DNA of 64,000 nucleotides from Bemisia tabaci (GCF_918797505.1 NC_092794.1:26914218-26978217), one strand, 5' to 3'; numbered from the stretch's first letter, positions 35,064 to 46,797 are shown. Notes: a model not told the origin generated them from the sequence alone. Translations and numbers: made by a program.

Positions 35064-35210
35064 ATACGTCCATACGGTGTGAATAGGGACCTGGAAACAC
35101 AGTGATCGAAATGCGGGTTTTCGGACTTTCTCCATCGAAGATGAGAGGGTACACTAACTAAACACAGCTGAAAAGACGACGAGCGGAATTTTTGGAATCT
35201 TTCAGAGCTT

Positions 35211-35345
35211 GTGGCAACAGTGGAGGGGAGGGGGAGGGGGCTGGGTTTTAATGCGCACTTTCACTCGCTCTTGCGGCCGGGGCCGGGCCGGGCAGCGTCG
35301 CGACGCCGGGCCGGGCCGAAACCCTTTGTTTTCGGCCGCTGCCAA
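35211..35345. other. Local GC-rich, CpG-rich segment
   Basis: GGGGAGGGGGAGGGGGCTGG is followed by several GGGCCGGGCCGG-type repeats and TCGCGACG. The segment stands out from AT-rich flanks and lies 1.5 kb upstream of the first readable Lmln exon in gene orientation. It could be promoter-proximal, but no start exon, TATA or initiator could be assigned. Confidence 0.45.
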
Positions 35346-35561
35346 CCACGTGGTCGGCGGTTACAGCTGTTGAGCGGCGAAAAAAACGCCCTAACCGAAC
35401 CAACTACTCCGGGATTTTGCTGCGGCTCAAAGGAATAGAAGTTCCTTCACGGCGATCGAGTCTCGGTTAAGCCTTGTCTTTACAGGACGTTTCATGGGAT
35501 TTGACCCAAGTTCGAATTGAAGGGGCCGAATTTCGTCGGTCCTTTCCCCGTACTTAAATTG

Positions 35562-35921
35562 TCACCTTCCGGCTTAAGTATCACAAGCGCCATGCGACAC
35601 TTTAAAATTTCCGCCGCCATTTTATTTTTTACAGAGGAAATTGTTGGTTGAATCTGTTAGAAAAATTCACTAAATCTTATCGGCAGCACAAAAAAATTCA
35701 GGGAAATTTTCAAACAGATTCAACCAACAATTTCTCTGTAAAAATATTGGATGGCGGCGAAAATTTCTAAACGTCCAATGGCACTTGTTTTCAAATAATT
35801 CACTGAATTTTATCGGCAGCGCAAAGAAAATTCAGTGAAATTTTCAAACAGATTCCACCAACAATTAAATGGCGACGAACGTTTTTAAACGTCCCATGGC
35901 GCTTGTGATAATTCGGCCGGA
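35562..35921. mobile_element. MITE family G, copy 1
   Basis: Ends GTCACCTTCCGGC and GCCGGAAGGTGAC, then ATCACAAGCGCCATG / CATGGCGCTTGTGAT. Inside, CACTGAATTTTATCGGCAGC and CAAACAGATT recur in both orientations, so it looks like one copy with an inner duplication. A second copy is at 55588-55846. Confidence 0.88.
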
Positions 35922-36496
35922 AGGTGACGATATCGACAGGGACTTTGTCCTACCCCTGGAAGATGCAATTTAAACAGCCTCATCTCGAAACCACATACCT
36001 TTTTGGCACTGGCAACTCCAGATCGCCATAACTCTAAGTTGCATTGTAACTCTTGGCCGTTCTTTCAAAAAGTGTTCAGAATACACTCATCTGTACTCGG
36101 TGACGAAATTTTGAGTTATCGCGGCGAGTGGACTAAGGTTTAAGCCCTCCGTACATACATGATACCTGCCTTTTGTTTTTGAATATTCGTAAGAATGAGC
36201 GTGTCCCGAATGTTGAACAACATCAAATCGAAACCCACTCGAAGACCAGGAGACACCGCTTCGCGTTTTGTCTGTCAATATTTGTGTCAACGCAGCCAAC
36301 ACTCAACAATCCTGTTCGTCGATAAGTGGAATGCTTTTTCGAGCGAGTACCCGACTTGGCTAATGGTGTTTCACTGAGCACTGAAACCTTGCCGTTCGTT
36401 TGCTTGACTAACTGAAATCGTTGTGGAGAGTTGAGAGGGCCTTGTAACATAAACTAAGAACTCACGCGCTTCTCAGCATGAGAGTTTTTCGATCTG

Positions 36497-36895
36497 TAAC
36501 GACAAGATGACATCAGTTGGATTTTTGATAATTTTTGAGTATCGATCAGCAAAATATGATAAGATCTGTCTAACCACGAAAATTCTATGTCCAATATCAA
36601 CGGAGACATTACCCTTCAAAGAACACATCCTGTGACGTCACGGTGGACGCGGAGGTGTATGCATACAATGGTTTCTTTCACCGTAGTTTCATCCGTGTTA
36701 CAGGTCGAATAGCAAGTACAAATGTGTGCGCATTGACGAATTCAAGGTGAAAGGGCGCATGGTATAAGCTACCCCACGGAGGATGACGACAAAAGCCGTG
36801 TTTATCGAAGGGCAAAAGCTCCGTTCATGATGGACGTAAAAACTTGGTGATTGAAAAAATATTGTTATTTTTAGCTGATCTATGATCTGAAATCA
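36497..36895. mobile_element. Degenerate family F fold-back copy
   Basis: TTGATAATTTTTGAGTATCG, GATAAGATCTG, GTGACGTCACGGTGG and a right arm with GGAGGATGACG and TTATTTTTAGCTGATC follow family F order but have diverged strongly. Confidence 0.5.
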
Positions 36896-37530
36896 TCTAA
36901 GCCCGATTCTGCTCGCTTAGAACCACCGTAAGTTTTTCAGACCCTAGCGTAGGCGGATCCGGGGAGGGAGGGAGAGGGGAGGGGCGTGCGCCCCTGCCCC
37001 CCCCCCCGTTCGCTCGAAAAAAAGGAAGAAAAGGGGGAAAAATGAAAGAAGCAGGAGAGCGGAGAAAAGAAGAAAAAAGGACGCCTATATATGGTATGAT
37101 CATTTTGACGAAATCGACTCAAACTGCATATCATATGCTTTAAAATTTCGAAAATTTTCCGGCAAAAGCCCTCCCGACCCCCCTTACTTCCCCCCCCCCC
37201 CCTCTACGCTTTCGAAGTGTCTCCTATGGACCCCTGGGAACCCTTCAACACATTTTTTGTGAAAAAATGACTTGATTCTTTCCTAATCCGTTTCGTAAAA
37301 ATGATTGATAGCAAAAGTTACTTTTTCAACATTTTCTGAGTCTCGTCCACCCACGATCGCACACCTCGGTTGGTCTGCCCAAGAATTTGTCCAGCTACGC
37401 CCATGCATGTCCGTCAGTTTAACAATGTGTAATTAGAGAAGAAAATCGTTATAACGACAACTTGGGAGTTGCTAAGCTCATAGTGACGATTCAATACTCG
37501 AAGCTCGGATAAAACGAGCGCTTAGGAGCT

Positions 37531-37668
37531 ATCCTGCCGTGATAGCGAAGAAAGCAGTGAGTGCATGCTGGGATGAACCTCCAGACGCATAAAAACATGG
37601 GCTAATCGTGGCTCATACAGAATTCCACTTACTGCTCTCTTGGCTGTGACGGGAGTATGAGGGTACGC
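37531..37668. mobile_element. Miniature copy with CCGTGATAGCGAAG ends
   Basis: TGCCGTGATAGCGAAGAAAG at the left and CTGCTCTCTTGGCTGTGACG at the right enclose about 138 bp. It is the compact form of the 23519 family. Confidence 0.75.
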
Positions 37669-37950
37669 GTGACGCCCTTTTCTTGTTCGAGAGGAGGCGC
37701 GGATGGCGTCCGGGAGGAACCATCGAGCGCGGTAAATTAAAAGCTGGCATAAAAATTACAGCTGGTATTACTCAGTACTCAGCCCGAGAATTCTTCACGA
37801 TCGTAACCTTTGTGGTGTGCAGTATGCTCTAATGGTAATTTAAGCTTATTCTTCTTCTCCTTTATGAAATTATTAAAGAGGCCGCTCTTCCTTCTCGGCT
37901 CTTGCGCCTTCACCGGGTAATGTGGCATCACGTTCACCGTAATGGACTCC

Positions 37951-38485
37951 AAGCTAAATCCAGCTAATCCTAAGCTACTACACCACAATTCTTTTTTTTT
38001 TAGAGGGGTGGGGGGATTAATATGAGCAAAATGCTCAGAAAATCCAGCTAGTCGAAAAGTCAAATCCTAAATTACTACACCACCCTTTTTTTGAGGGGGG
38101 GGGGGGGGGATTAATAGGAGCAAAATTCTCCGAAAATCCAGCTAATCGAGAAACTAATTCTAAACTACTACACCACAATTTTTTTTTTGAGGGGGGGGGG
38201 GGGATTAATAGAAGCAAAATGCTCAGAAAATCCAGCTAATCGAGAAGCTAAATCCTAAACTACTACACCACAATTTTTTTTTTTTGAGGGGGGATCAATA
38301 AGATCAAAATGCTCAGAAAATCCAGCTAATCAAAAAGCCAAATCCTAAATTACTACACCACCCTTTTTTTGAGGGAGGGGGATTAATAGGAGCAAAATGC
38401 TCAGAAAATCCAGCTAATCGAGAAGCTAAATCCTAAACTACTACACCACAATTTTTTTTTCTTGGGGGGGGGGGGGGGGTAATAA
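37951..38485. repeat. Tandem array, five units of about 105-115 bp
   Basis: Each unit has CTCAGAAAATCCAGCTAATC, AAATCCTAAACTACTACACC, a T run, a G run of 6-17 and ATTAATAGGAGCAAAATG. The G runs vary most between units and are likely unstable. Confidence 0.93.
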
Positions 38486-38487
38486 TA

Positions 38488-38979
38488 ATGAGAAAAATGT
38501 TGAGAACAGGTTTCATCAAAAGGAGCACATACAAATGGCCCTCCCCCGCGTGTGGAGCATTGGCCAAATTCCCTCTTTTTCTATCACGTGTGAGAGATTA
38601 TTATTTTTTTAAACTTTTCAAAATAGTGGACAGTGGCGGGGAAGTGACAGAGAATGCCTTGCAGTGCTGTGAACTGTTTCGAGGATTGCATGTGCACGTT
38701 AGGTTAGCAGCTTTCAGTTCCAATAAGCGATCAAAATACAGTATTATATTCAGCGTATCGATGTACTTCAAGTACTTTGCTTCAAAAGCACTACGTATGG
38801 CAAATACACTCACGGACATACGAAAACTCCATTCCATTTCGGAACCTTATATAGTAAGAGATTTCATTATGGAGAATCTCTGGAACTTGCGCGTAAAGTC
38901 TACTGGTTGCTATGCGAACCACTTGAATTATTATGAGTTTTGCGATGCAGTCTCACGGTTAAGAGCTTTTGGCTCATGA
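38488..38979 (+). CDS. Orphan open frame of 163 codons, doubtful
   Basis: An ATG-to-TGA frame starts at the end of the tandem array. The non-repetitive second half (ELFRGLHVHVRL, YFKYFASKALRMANTLTDI, RDFIMENLWNLRVKS) has protein-like composition, but I recognise no family. A splice-acceptor-like TTTTCAAAATAG lies near 38630. It could be an exon of an unrecognised gene or chance in unique DNA. No conserved motif, signal peptide or membrane segment is visible. Confidence 0.2.
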   Translation: MRKMLRTGFIKRSTYKWPSPACGALAKFPLFLSRVRDYYFFKLFKIVDSGGEVTENALQCCELFRGLHVHVRLAAFSSNKRSKYSIIFSVSMYFKYFASKALRMANTLTDIRKLHSISEPYIVRDFIMENLWNLRVKSTGCYANHLNYYEFCDAVSRLRAFGS

Positions 38980-39250
38980 ATTTGTCCAGCTATCTACGCC
39001 AAGTGGTTTGCAAAAGTAAAATATTCTTTGTTTCTATAACGACACAGCTCTCTCGATCGTTCAAACACCTCATAGCTGCTTCACAAAAATAATGTGCTTT
39101 ACACTGTCCATCTGTGTTTTCTTCTCTTGTGACTTTTCAGTCACAGTAAGGGCACAGAGCAACATGCTCTTTTTAGAGACGGTAAAATAGACAACAGAAT
39201 ATCTCAATTGCGGCGTTTCTATGCCTCCCTTTATATTTGTTATTTTTTCA

Positions 39251-39500
39251 AGGAGAACGAATCAGCAAATCGGAATTCGCACCGAAAATTCATCACATGT
39301 TGTCAAGAAATGACATGATATGGTTTCCAATAATAGGAAAATTACAAGAGGGAATTTGCAACGTTGCAGATCGAGAAACGAGGTTGTTCATTCTATCGTC
39401 GTTACCACGTCATTTGGATATTGCAACCATTTTAGAACAAAAAAGCCTTTCTTCGTGTGAGATGGCATGCAATTTTTGTGTCTTTGAACTGTTAAGGTAA
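39251..39500 (+). CDS. Orphan exon-like open frame, doubtful
   Basis: After TTATTTTTTCAAG the frame reads on for about 80 codons (GERISKSEFAPKIHHML, DMIWFPIIGKLQEGICNV, SLPRHLDIATILEQ) to TTAAG|GTAACT, which is both a stop (TAA) and a donor-like site. It lies 3' of the 38488 frame, just before a fold-back transposon. The pair might be pieces of one lineage-specific gene, but I know no homologue and the start is not ATG. Confidence 0.2.
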
Positions 39501-39600
39501 CTTGAAGTATATTGCAGCAAGGTTGTTAAAAATGGGCACTCAACCTATTTTAACAAAACATATTTTGTATACAGCTTGTATTTATCATACAGGCACCCTA

Positions 39601-41438
39601 GGGTGCGTCAAAAAAAATGAAAGTCTGAAATGTTCCGCTCCCCAGGCGGCAATCGATGACGTTTGGTAAAAAAACATGTTTGCCAAAATTTGGGCCAATT
39701 TCAATCATTTTAAATGGTGCCAAAGGTCAATTTTGTGATAAATTATGATATTTTGGTTTAGACCTCGATTTCGTACAAAAAACTCGATTTTACGCTGAAA
39801 TCGTGCGTTTACGAGAAAAATGTCAAAGAACTCGACTTGTAGAGGATGAAATTTTACACTAGGAGGACGTCTTTGTAACCGATAAAAATCAAATTGAACT
39901 AGAAAAACTCAACTCGGTATTTATTTTTTTGGTCCTCAGAATTTCCGAGGTCTTACTAAGTAGAGGTTTAAAAGACTCATTTTTCACGAAAATAAGTCGA
40001 AAGAGGGTATAAATGAACTGTAGGCAAGTGTTGAGGATGCAAATGTCATCAGAACTTCCTCAGTTTCAAAAAAAGTTCCAACTATTTTGCACAATCCTCC
40101 AAAAAGTGTACGACTCGAGAAGCAGGATCGTGCTATAATAGTAGGGGGAAAGTGCGGTTTGACCGGGAAAAATTGCGTAACAAACTTTCCCTATGTAATC
40201 GTCATCAGTAGGTCCCCCTGAACAACTTCCTAAAAGTTAAAAATGGCTCGACCCCGGAATATCCCTCAAAAAAGTTAAAATTGAAAATGGCGGCCGTAAT
40301 AAGGGTCCGGGAAATCGGTATTTTAAAATGCTCATCCTGTCTCATCATGTGAGGTAGCATTTCCTATGTAATTTTGGTCGTAGATTTCATAAATGAATTC
40401 CGCAAGGCCTCTTCTGACCTTACGTTTCTCTCGGTAGTCGTATGTTTCCTTTAATTTCCTTCATTAAATACATTTATAACATCAAATTTAAGTTTCTTGG
40501 CCATAAATACATGAAAATAAAGACACTTCACTTTCCTTGTTCCTTCGGTGAATATTTAAAAAAATGCAACCTCCTGCCTTTCACATTTGGCCGCCATCTT
40601 CGATTTGGAGCGCCCCCTTTGGCCGGAGGGCCTTGCGGAATTTATTTATGAAATCTACGACCAAAATTACATAGGAAATGATACCTCACATGATGAGACA
40701 GGATGAGCATTTTAAAATACCGATTTCCCGGACCCTCTTATTACGGCCGCCATTTTCAATTTTAACTTTTTTGAGGGATATTCCGGGGTCGGGCCATTTT
40801 TAACTTTTAGGAAGTTGTTCAGGGGGACCTACTGATGACGATTACATAGGGAAAGTTTGTTACGCAATTTTTCCCGGTCAAACCGCACTTTCCCCCTACT
40901 ATTATAGCACGATCCTGCTTCTCGAGTCGTACACTTTTTGGAGGATTGTGCAAAATAGTTGGAACTTTTTTTGAAACTGAGGAAGTTCTGATGACATTTG
41001 CATCCTCAACACTTGCCTACAGTTCATTTATACCCTCTTTCGACTTATTTTCGTGAAAAATGAGTCTTTTAAACCTACTTAGTAAGACCTCGGAAATTCT
41101 GAGGACCAAAAAAATAAATACCGAGTTGAGTTTTTCTAGTTCAATTTGATTTTTATCGGTTACAAAGACGTCCTCCTAGTGTAAAATTTCATCCTCTACA
41201 AGTCGAGTTCTTTGACATTTTTCTCGTAAACGCACGATTTCAGCGTAAAATCGAGTTTTTTGTACGAAATCGAGGTCTAAACCAAAATATCATAATTTTA
41301 TCACAAAATTGACCTTTGGCACCATTTAAAATGATTGAAATTGGCCCAAATTTTGGCAAACATGTTTTTTTACCAAACGTCATCGATTGCCGCCTGGGGA
41401 GCGGAACATTTCAGACTTTCATTTTTTTTGACGCACCC
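39601..41438. mobile_element. 1.84-kb fold-back transposon with TA target duplication
   Basis: Arms of about 810 bp (39601-40411 and 40630-41438) are near-perfect inverted copies around a 218-bp spacer. Ends are GGGTGCGTCAAAAAAAATGA and its complement, flanked on both sides by TA at 39599-39600 and 41439-41440. TA duplications fit the Tc1/mariner superfamily. No transposase frame is present; the 69-codon frame in the spacer is not recognisable. The few arm differences I noticed include an inserted or lost T (CACAAAATTGA region) and AAGG/AGAG-type changes. Confidence 0.95.
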
Positions 41439-41849
41439 TAAGGCACCCCCGTATGGGAAAGTAGCTGTCCTCCCTCCTCACTATCGATCAGTGATTGTAC
41501 AATTAATTTTATAGTTGGCGTTTTCTAGTCTTAATTTTGCTCCCTATTCTTCCTTCAAAAGAAACTAAAATCAACTTGTGCGTTATATCATCGAGTTAGT
41601 TCCTAAGGGAAGTTCTCTGATGGCCCGTTATTGGAATCCGGCCTCGTTGGTGCATTCAAAGTTACCCTAATTGTTTACATTCTAGATGGACTTTCAAACT
41701 TCTGGAAGCTTTTATGCCGGTACTAATAACGTACTTTTAAGCTTTGAGATAATTCCAGTGCAAACAAAGTGAGGTTTTACCGTAATAATAACAACTTCGG
41801 TCACAATGAGAGCGGTTGTATCTTTGAAAGCTGAACAGATGCTGTTGAT

Positions 41850-42014
41850 CAGTTGCGTGGTGTGCTTTGCGATACATCGATTGTTATGCCATTTAAACCT
41901 ATGGAAAAGGATTGATAAGCAGGGTTTTCGCAGCGATCACCTTAATAATCGATTCTTTACCATAGGTTTAAATGACATAACAATCGATGGATCGCAATTC
42001 ACGCCACGCCACTG
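41850..42014. mobile_element. hAT-like MITE family A, copy 2
   Basis: Ends CAGTTGCGTGGTGTGCTTTG and CACGCCACGCCACTG; flanked by CTGTTGAT and ATGTTGAT (7 of 8 identical), the expected 8-bp duplication. The orientation is opposite to that at 20972. Confidence 0.9.
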
Positions 42015-42984
42015 ATGTTGATCGATAGGATTTCACTTAACTTTGATACAACACAGTCCGCTCTCTCGGCAAAGTCAGGGGAAGGTCCAAACTTTCGTGT
42101 TTCAGAAGAAAAAATCGTAAGCTCTCTTTTGCCCGAAACGGCTGGAGAAACGGACCAAGAAGGGTAATTAGTATAGGTAATCATTTCATGCGAAGTCTAT
42201 CAAATCGGATAATGAAGTATTTATTGACGATTGCCTTTCGTTTCGACAGTTCCGTTCGAGGCTTTCGAAAACGCACCGCAAATCAGCTTTGAGATTTCAA
42301 ATTGCCTAGCGACTTTTCGTAAACTTCTTAATGCGTGGTTTTACGCGCGTAACTAAATGCACGCGTGTGTGTGCTCACATATACTCAGGCGGAGTTGTCT
42401 AACAGACCTCAGCAAAATATTGTGAGCGATTATTTCCTTTCAGTGATTCAATGGGTCTGTTGCAAACTTTCGCTAGAGCAAAAATAAGAGTTTTTACTCA
42501 TAGAAAGTGTCTCAAAAATTACGGTGAGCGCATCGGCAAACAACACAGTGTGGGGGAAAAAACAAAGCTCGATTGAGTAGTCTGCTAATGCCGTTGTCGT
42601 GCGCAATTTGATTCACGTGTGGTTTTGTTTTTCACTTGACCGAGCAATTCAAAGTTCCCGTAACCAGTGGACAATTAAAACGTAAATATATTAGCAGGAA
42701 GTTGATTTTAGTAGTTTTCGTGGCGCGAATCGTGTTCTACGGGAAATTTTGGTGAAGAATCAAGTATCAGAGTGCTTAATTTCGTACCTTCTTTAATGAT
42801 CCATTCAATCTAAAAAAGCGAACATGTAGACCTTTCCTAGCTTTTCTCGGAGACAATATTTTTTCGGGAGGAAGGAGGCAACGTTGGAATGCTCATACGG
42901 CGTCGAAACACAGCATGGGCCTTTTAAGCCCCATTGCATTGTTCGATACCGCGATTATCCTGACGCGAGTTCGAATAATTGCGC

Positions 42985-43195
42985 CAAACACGGCGGTGCG
43001 GTCGGCGTCAAACTCATATCAGCGCCTTCAAGACTGCAGGAATACTTCATGCATTGCGCCAAACAGTGCGGACGCATGTTAGCGCCTACAAGCCCGCTTG
43101 AATACTTCTCGCATTGCACTAAACGCAATTCGAGAGTTATATTTGCGATATTCGACTACGAGTATAGGATAGGCACACTGGCGCGGCGCTAGCTG
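42985..43195. repeat. R1 tandem units, inverted fragment
   Basis: AGCGCCT, AAGACTGCAGGAATACTTCA, GCATTGCGCCAAACA and repeats of AATACTTCTCGCATTGC are the reverse complement of the tandem units at 150-430. Two to three units remain. Confidence 0.8.
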
Positions 43196-43758
43196 GGTTG
43201 AAGGCGCATCACACTATGAAGATGACTCGACACTCCACCGCACTCCCTTCCCTGGCCTGCGCGACGCTAAAATCGCCCAAAACTCGGTCATATCTTGTGA
43301 CGGTCCCTGCCCAGTTTTTACCCCAATTAAAAGGTTAATATGTATCTTAATTTCAACAATTCCAGAAACTCGGACGATGTTTAAACGATGCAAAAATTCT
43401 GAAACTTGAATCGCATAAAATTAATTTTGGCTTAATAAAAAGAAAACAGAACGAACGAAAATATAGCATCGAAATTTTTTGTGATTTTATTGTAAATCAT
43501 TCCAGAAATTTCGAAACTTCTAAAAAACTGTGAGTAGCTTTTTTTCCAAAAAATTGAATTCATCCAGTCCGATGTTGTCGACATTTGTGATTTTTACGAG
43601 TTGGCAACACCATTTTTTCCTCTGTTTGGAGCCATTATGGATATCGGTTCCGGATGATGCAGCTGGCAAAATCGACTGTTCTTTAATTTAAATGGAAAGG
43701 GGAAAAAGTTTTTCTAATCTGTATGAATCGCCACTATTGCCGCAAGGTTGTTACACTT

Positions 43759-44024
43759 CAGTGAATGATCGATTATCGATATTTCCCCAATTTAAGCTAT
43801 GGTGAAGAATCGATTGAGTAGGTGTTCGTTGCAAACACCCTGTTTCCCGATCCTTGTCCATTGGTTTAGTTAACAAATCAATGAATATGTATATTTCCCC
43901 ACTTTAAACTATGGTGAAGAATCGATTATGAAGGTGTTCGTTGCAAACACCCTGTTTATCGATCCTTGTCCATTGGTTTAGTTAACAAATCAATGAATAT
44001 ATCGCAAAGCACGCTATGCCACTG
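43759..44024. mobile_element. Family A MITE, copy 3, with internal duplication
   Basis: Ends CAGTGAATGATCG and CACGCTATGCCACTG. The block TATTTCCCCA...TTAGTTAACAAATCAATGAAT (about 118 bp) is present twice in tandem, which lengthens this copy to about 266 bp. Confidence 0.85.
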
Positions 44025-44639
44025 CCAAGAATTATCAACATTTGATCGATCGTCGCATGTCACCGTTCTCGTACATGATGTATATGGACTTTGGGAAACT
44101 CAAGGTAGATTTACACAGGTATGGACAAGTTGAAAATTTCCATGAGCCTCAGTACGTGTCACATGACTACGTGACGTAGGTTAAGGGGCCCGTTTTTTAA
44201 TTAAATTTCAATCAAATTGACATTCAAACGTTTGTGCGTTTAAACGTTAAAATTAATATCGCATTATCAATATTGTGCAAAAAATCCCACAAAATTTTGA
44301 CAAACGATAAACCGAACATAATAAATCAAAATAATCAAAACATACGAAATGGCGAAAGTTAAGGGGCCTCTGGAGAGCCAATCAGAGGCCAGTTGTTTAG
44401 TTCTGTCCATACCTGTGTAAATCTACCTTCGGGAAACTTCTGACAGATACTTCAACGGGATAGACTCGAGTGTTCCTTGATCACCTCTGTTAAACATTTT
44501 ATTAGTCCGCAGAATGATGGCAAATATTCAGTAACGTTCGATTGATACAGCGAAGAAGGAGAATTAAAGAAGATCAAAAGACGCCCCCCTTCCAACTTGG
44601 CCTATTCGCGAGAAAGACCTTCGTTACTGCAGTTGAACC

Positions 44640-45099
44640 TCGCTCCGGGACCCCTTTGTGAGGCGATCGAATTACTCGACTTAAAGGCCGGCCAGAGGAG
44701 CGGAGGGAAATAAAAATTGCCGCGGTAATGAGAAACAAATACGCTCTTCGTCTCGCTGTTTTCTTTCCTCAGAATGCAATTTTAATGGCGGACAATGCCT
44801 TCCAATGCGACTCACAGTAGATTGAGTCAATAAGAGAGAATGAAATTTTGAAATAAAACAGCAAATTTTGATGTTTATTTCGTCAGATTTTATATTTCAA
44901 GTAGAGCTTCTAGGAGAAAATTTCACGAGGAAACCAATGGAACCAATTTCAGAGCCTCAAAGGTTTGTAAGAATGGTGTTATAAGCGTTTAAAGTTTCCA
45001 AATTTTTTCTGACCTATAATATTGGCTCGAGCTTCTTCTCTTTCTTCTCCTTCTTCTTCTCCTTCTCCTTCTGCTTCTTCTCCTTCTTCTGCTTCTTCT
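44640..45099. repeat. Tandem duplication, unit 1
   Basis: TGTGAGGCGATCGAATTACT through AATGGCGGACAATGCC and the 44817 TIR element is repeated in the same orientation starting at 45101, with about 5-6 percent differences. The CTTCTT tract 45029-45099 separates the units. Confidence 0.9.
45029..45099. repeat. CTT/CTC-rich microsatellite
   Basis: Imperfect (CTTCTC)n and (CTTCTG)n tract at the junction of the tandem duplication. Confidence 0.95.
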
Positions 45100-45100
45100 T

Positions 45101-45716
45101 TGTGAGGCGATCGAATTACTCGACTTAAAGGTCGGCCAGAGGAGCGGAGGGGAATAAAAATTGCGGCGGTAATGAGAAACAAATACGCTGCTCGTCTCGC
45201 TGTTTTCTTTCCTCAGAATGCAATTTTAATGGCGGAGAATGCCTTCCAGTGCGACGCACAGTAGATCGAGTCAGTAAAAGAGATCGGTCATGAAATTTTT
45301 GACTAAAACTGAAAATTTTGATGTTTATTTCGTCAAATTTCAAATTTTAAACGGTGCATCTGGAATACTGGAAAAAAACACATTGGATCTAGAGTCCAGA
45401 CTCTTAAAAACATAGACAAGAAAAAGTACTCTTGATTCAATCAGAATCTAGCTTAAATCAAGAACCAAGCATCTTAATTCAAGCGGATTTCGTTTTGATT
45501 CGAGCAAAAATCCGATTGAATTAAGAGTATTTTTTCTTGTCAATGTTTTCAAGAGTCTGGACTCTAGATCCAATGTGTTTTTTTTCCAGTGAAGACAATT
45601 CCACGAGGAAACCAATGGAACCAATTTCAGAGCCTCAAAATTTTGTAAGAACGGTGTTATAAGCGCTTAAAGTTTCCAAATTTCGTCTGACCTCTCCTAT
45701 TGGCTCGATCCACTGT
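45101..45716. repeat. Tandem duplication, unit 2, carrying a later MITE
   Basis: It repeats 44656-45028 closely, then differs by the 224-bp family B MITE at 45367-45590. The TIR element 45260-45716 (ends CAGTAGATCGAGTCAGTA and TATTGGCTCGATCCACTG) is complete once the MITE is removed. Confidence 0.9.
45367..45590. mobile_element. Palindromic MITE family B, copy 2
   Basis: ACTGG, A run, CACATTGGATCTAGAGTCCA ... complement ... CCAGT. It splits GCATCTGG from AATTCCACGAGGAAACC, which are close together in the paralogous unit at 44905-44935. Confidence 0.92.
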
Positions 45717-46086
45717 GCGACGCGACGATGACACGGGTGCGGAAAAGCATGCAAGTCAAAGGCATGAAATGCACTTTGGCTGAGGCAGAATTACCGAGAA
45801 AATTAGCGGAAGATGATCGGATGGAGCGCGGAAAACTCGCGGAAATTTCGCGGAAACTCAAGTTCATCATCGGATCGTTTTAAGAACGACCCCGGTTTCG
45901 ATTATGAGCCACGCTTGGATTTGACGGAGCCCGGCGCTTCCCGGAAAATCTCATTTCCCCAAAGAGGGATGTGCTACGACTTCAAGACGGCGCGAAAGAA
46001 AATCGATCGCCCACGAACAGGAAAGCTCTAAGCGTAAGGAACAGATTTAGCGTTTAAATCCCTTCTTCCCACGGCAATCTTTCGCG

Positions 46087-46336
46087 CTGCTAGTGCTAAG
46101 GGAGGACGCCGTATGACCCTTTCGACGTTGCCAAGTTTCCTCCGAAAAAACCGAATTTACTGGGAAAATAGCAAACATGCTTTTCCAAAATTTTCAGACA
46201 ATTTTGTACGCGATTTAATATAAAATATCTGAAATTTTTATGTAAAAATATGCATGAATGATGTCAAAAATACATGTTTTATAAAGGGAAATTTGGCAAC
46301 TCTCGAATATTCATACGGAGTTCTTCTTCAGCATCA
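46087..46336. mobile_element. MITE family E, copy 2
   Basis: GTGCTAAGGGAGGACGCCGT, GTTGCCAAGTTTCC at the left; GGAAATTTGGCAACTC, TCATACGGAGTTCTTCTTCA at the right. The outermost tips are decayed. Confidence 0.8.
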
Positions 46337-46372
46337 CAAAAGTCTCCGTTCCACGAATACGAACATCAAATC

Positions 46373-46541
46373 CAGTGGCGAGGCGAGAAGAGAATGATCG
46401 ATTATCGATATTTCCATATTTGGAGCTGTGTTAAAGAATCGATTTCTGAGGTGTTCGTTGCGATCACCCTATTTAGCAATCCTTTTCCATAGGTTTAAAT
46501 GGCAAATCAATCGATAAATCGAAAAGCATGCCACGCCACTG
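46373..46541. mobile_element. Family A MITE, copy 4
   Basis: Ends CAGTGGCGAGGCGAG and CATGCCACGCCACTG. No convincing target duplication is left. Confidence 0.88.
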
Positions 46542-46797
46542 GTTTAGGCTCTAAAAAGATCTACATTAGGGAGATTTACAGAAGCCTTTCGCGCAGCGTT
46601 AAAAAAGAACAATGTTCTCGAACCTGTAGTATAACTTGACAAAATAGCTCCGAGAAAATTTCCTGAAGAGGAATAACAAAAAAGTATACACTACAGATGG
46701 AAAATATTGCGGGAAATGTGAAGATTATATAACTTTTCCTTTGGGTTAAAGCTAGAGAATCTAAGTGAGCGTTAAGTATCATTAAAAGAAAGTTAAG

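Noticed and set aside
36087..36302. Possible Lmln signal-peptide or propeptide exon on the minus strand
   Set aside because: It has a His/Ser-rich stretch but no signal peptide, no Cys-His propeptide pattern and no phase-0 donor matching the VIRGVH exon.
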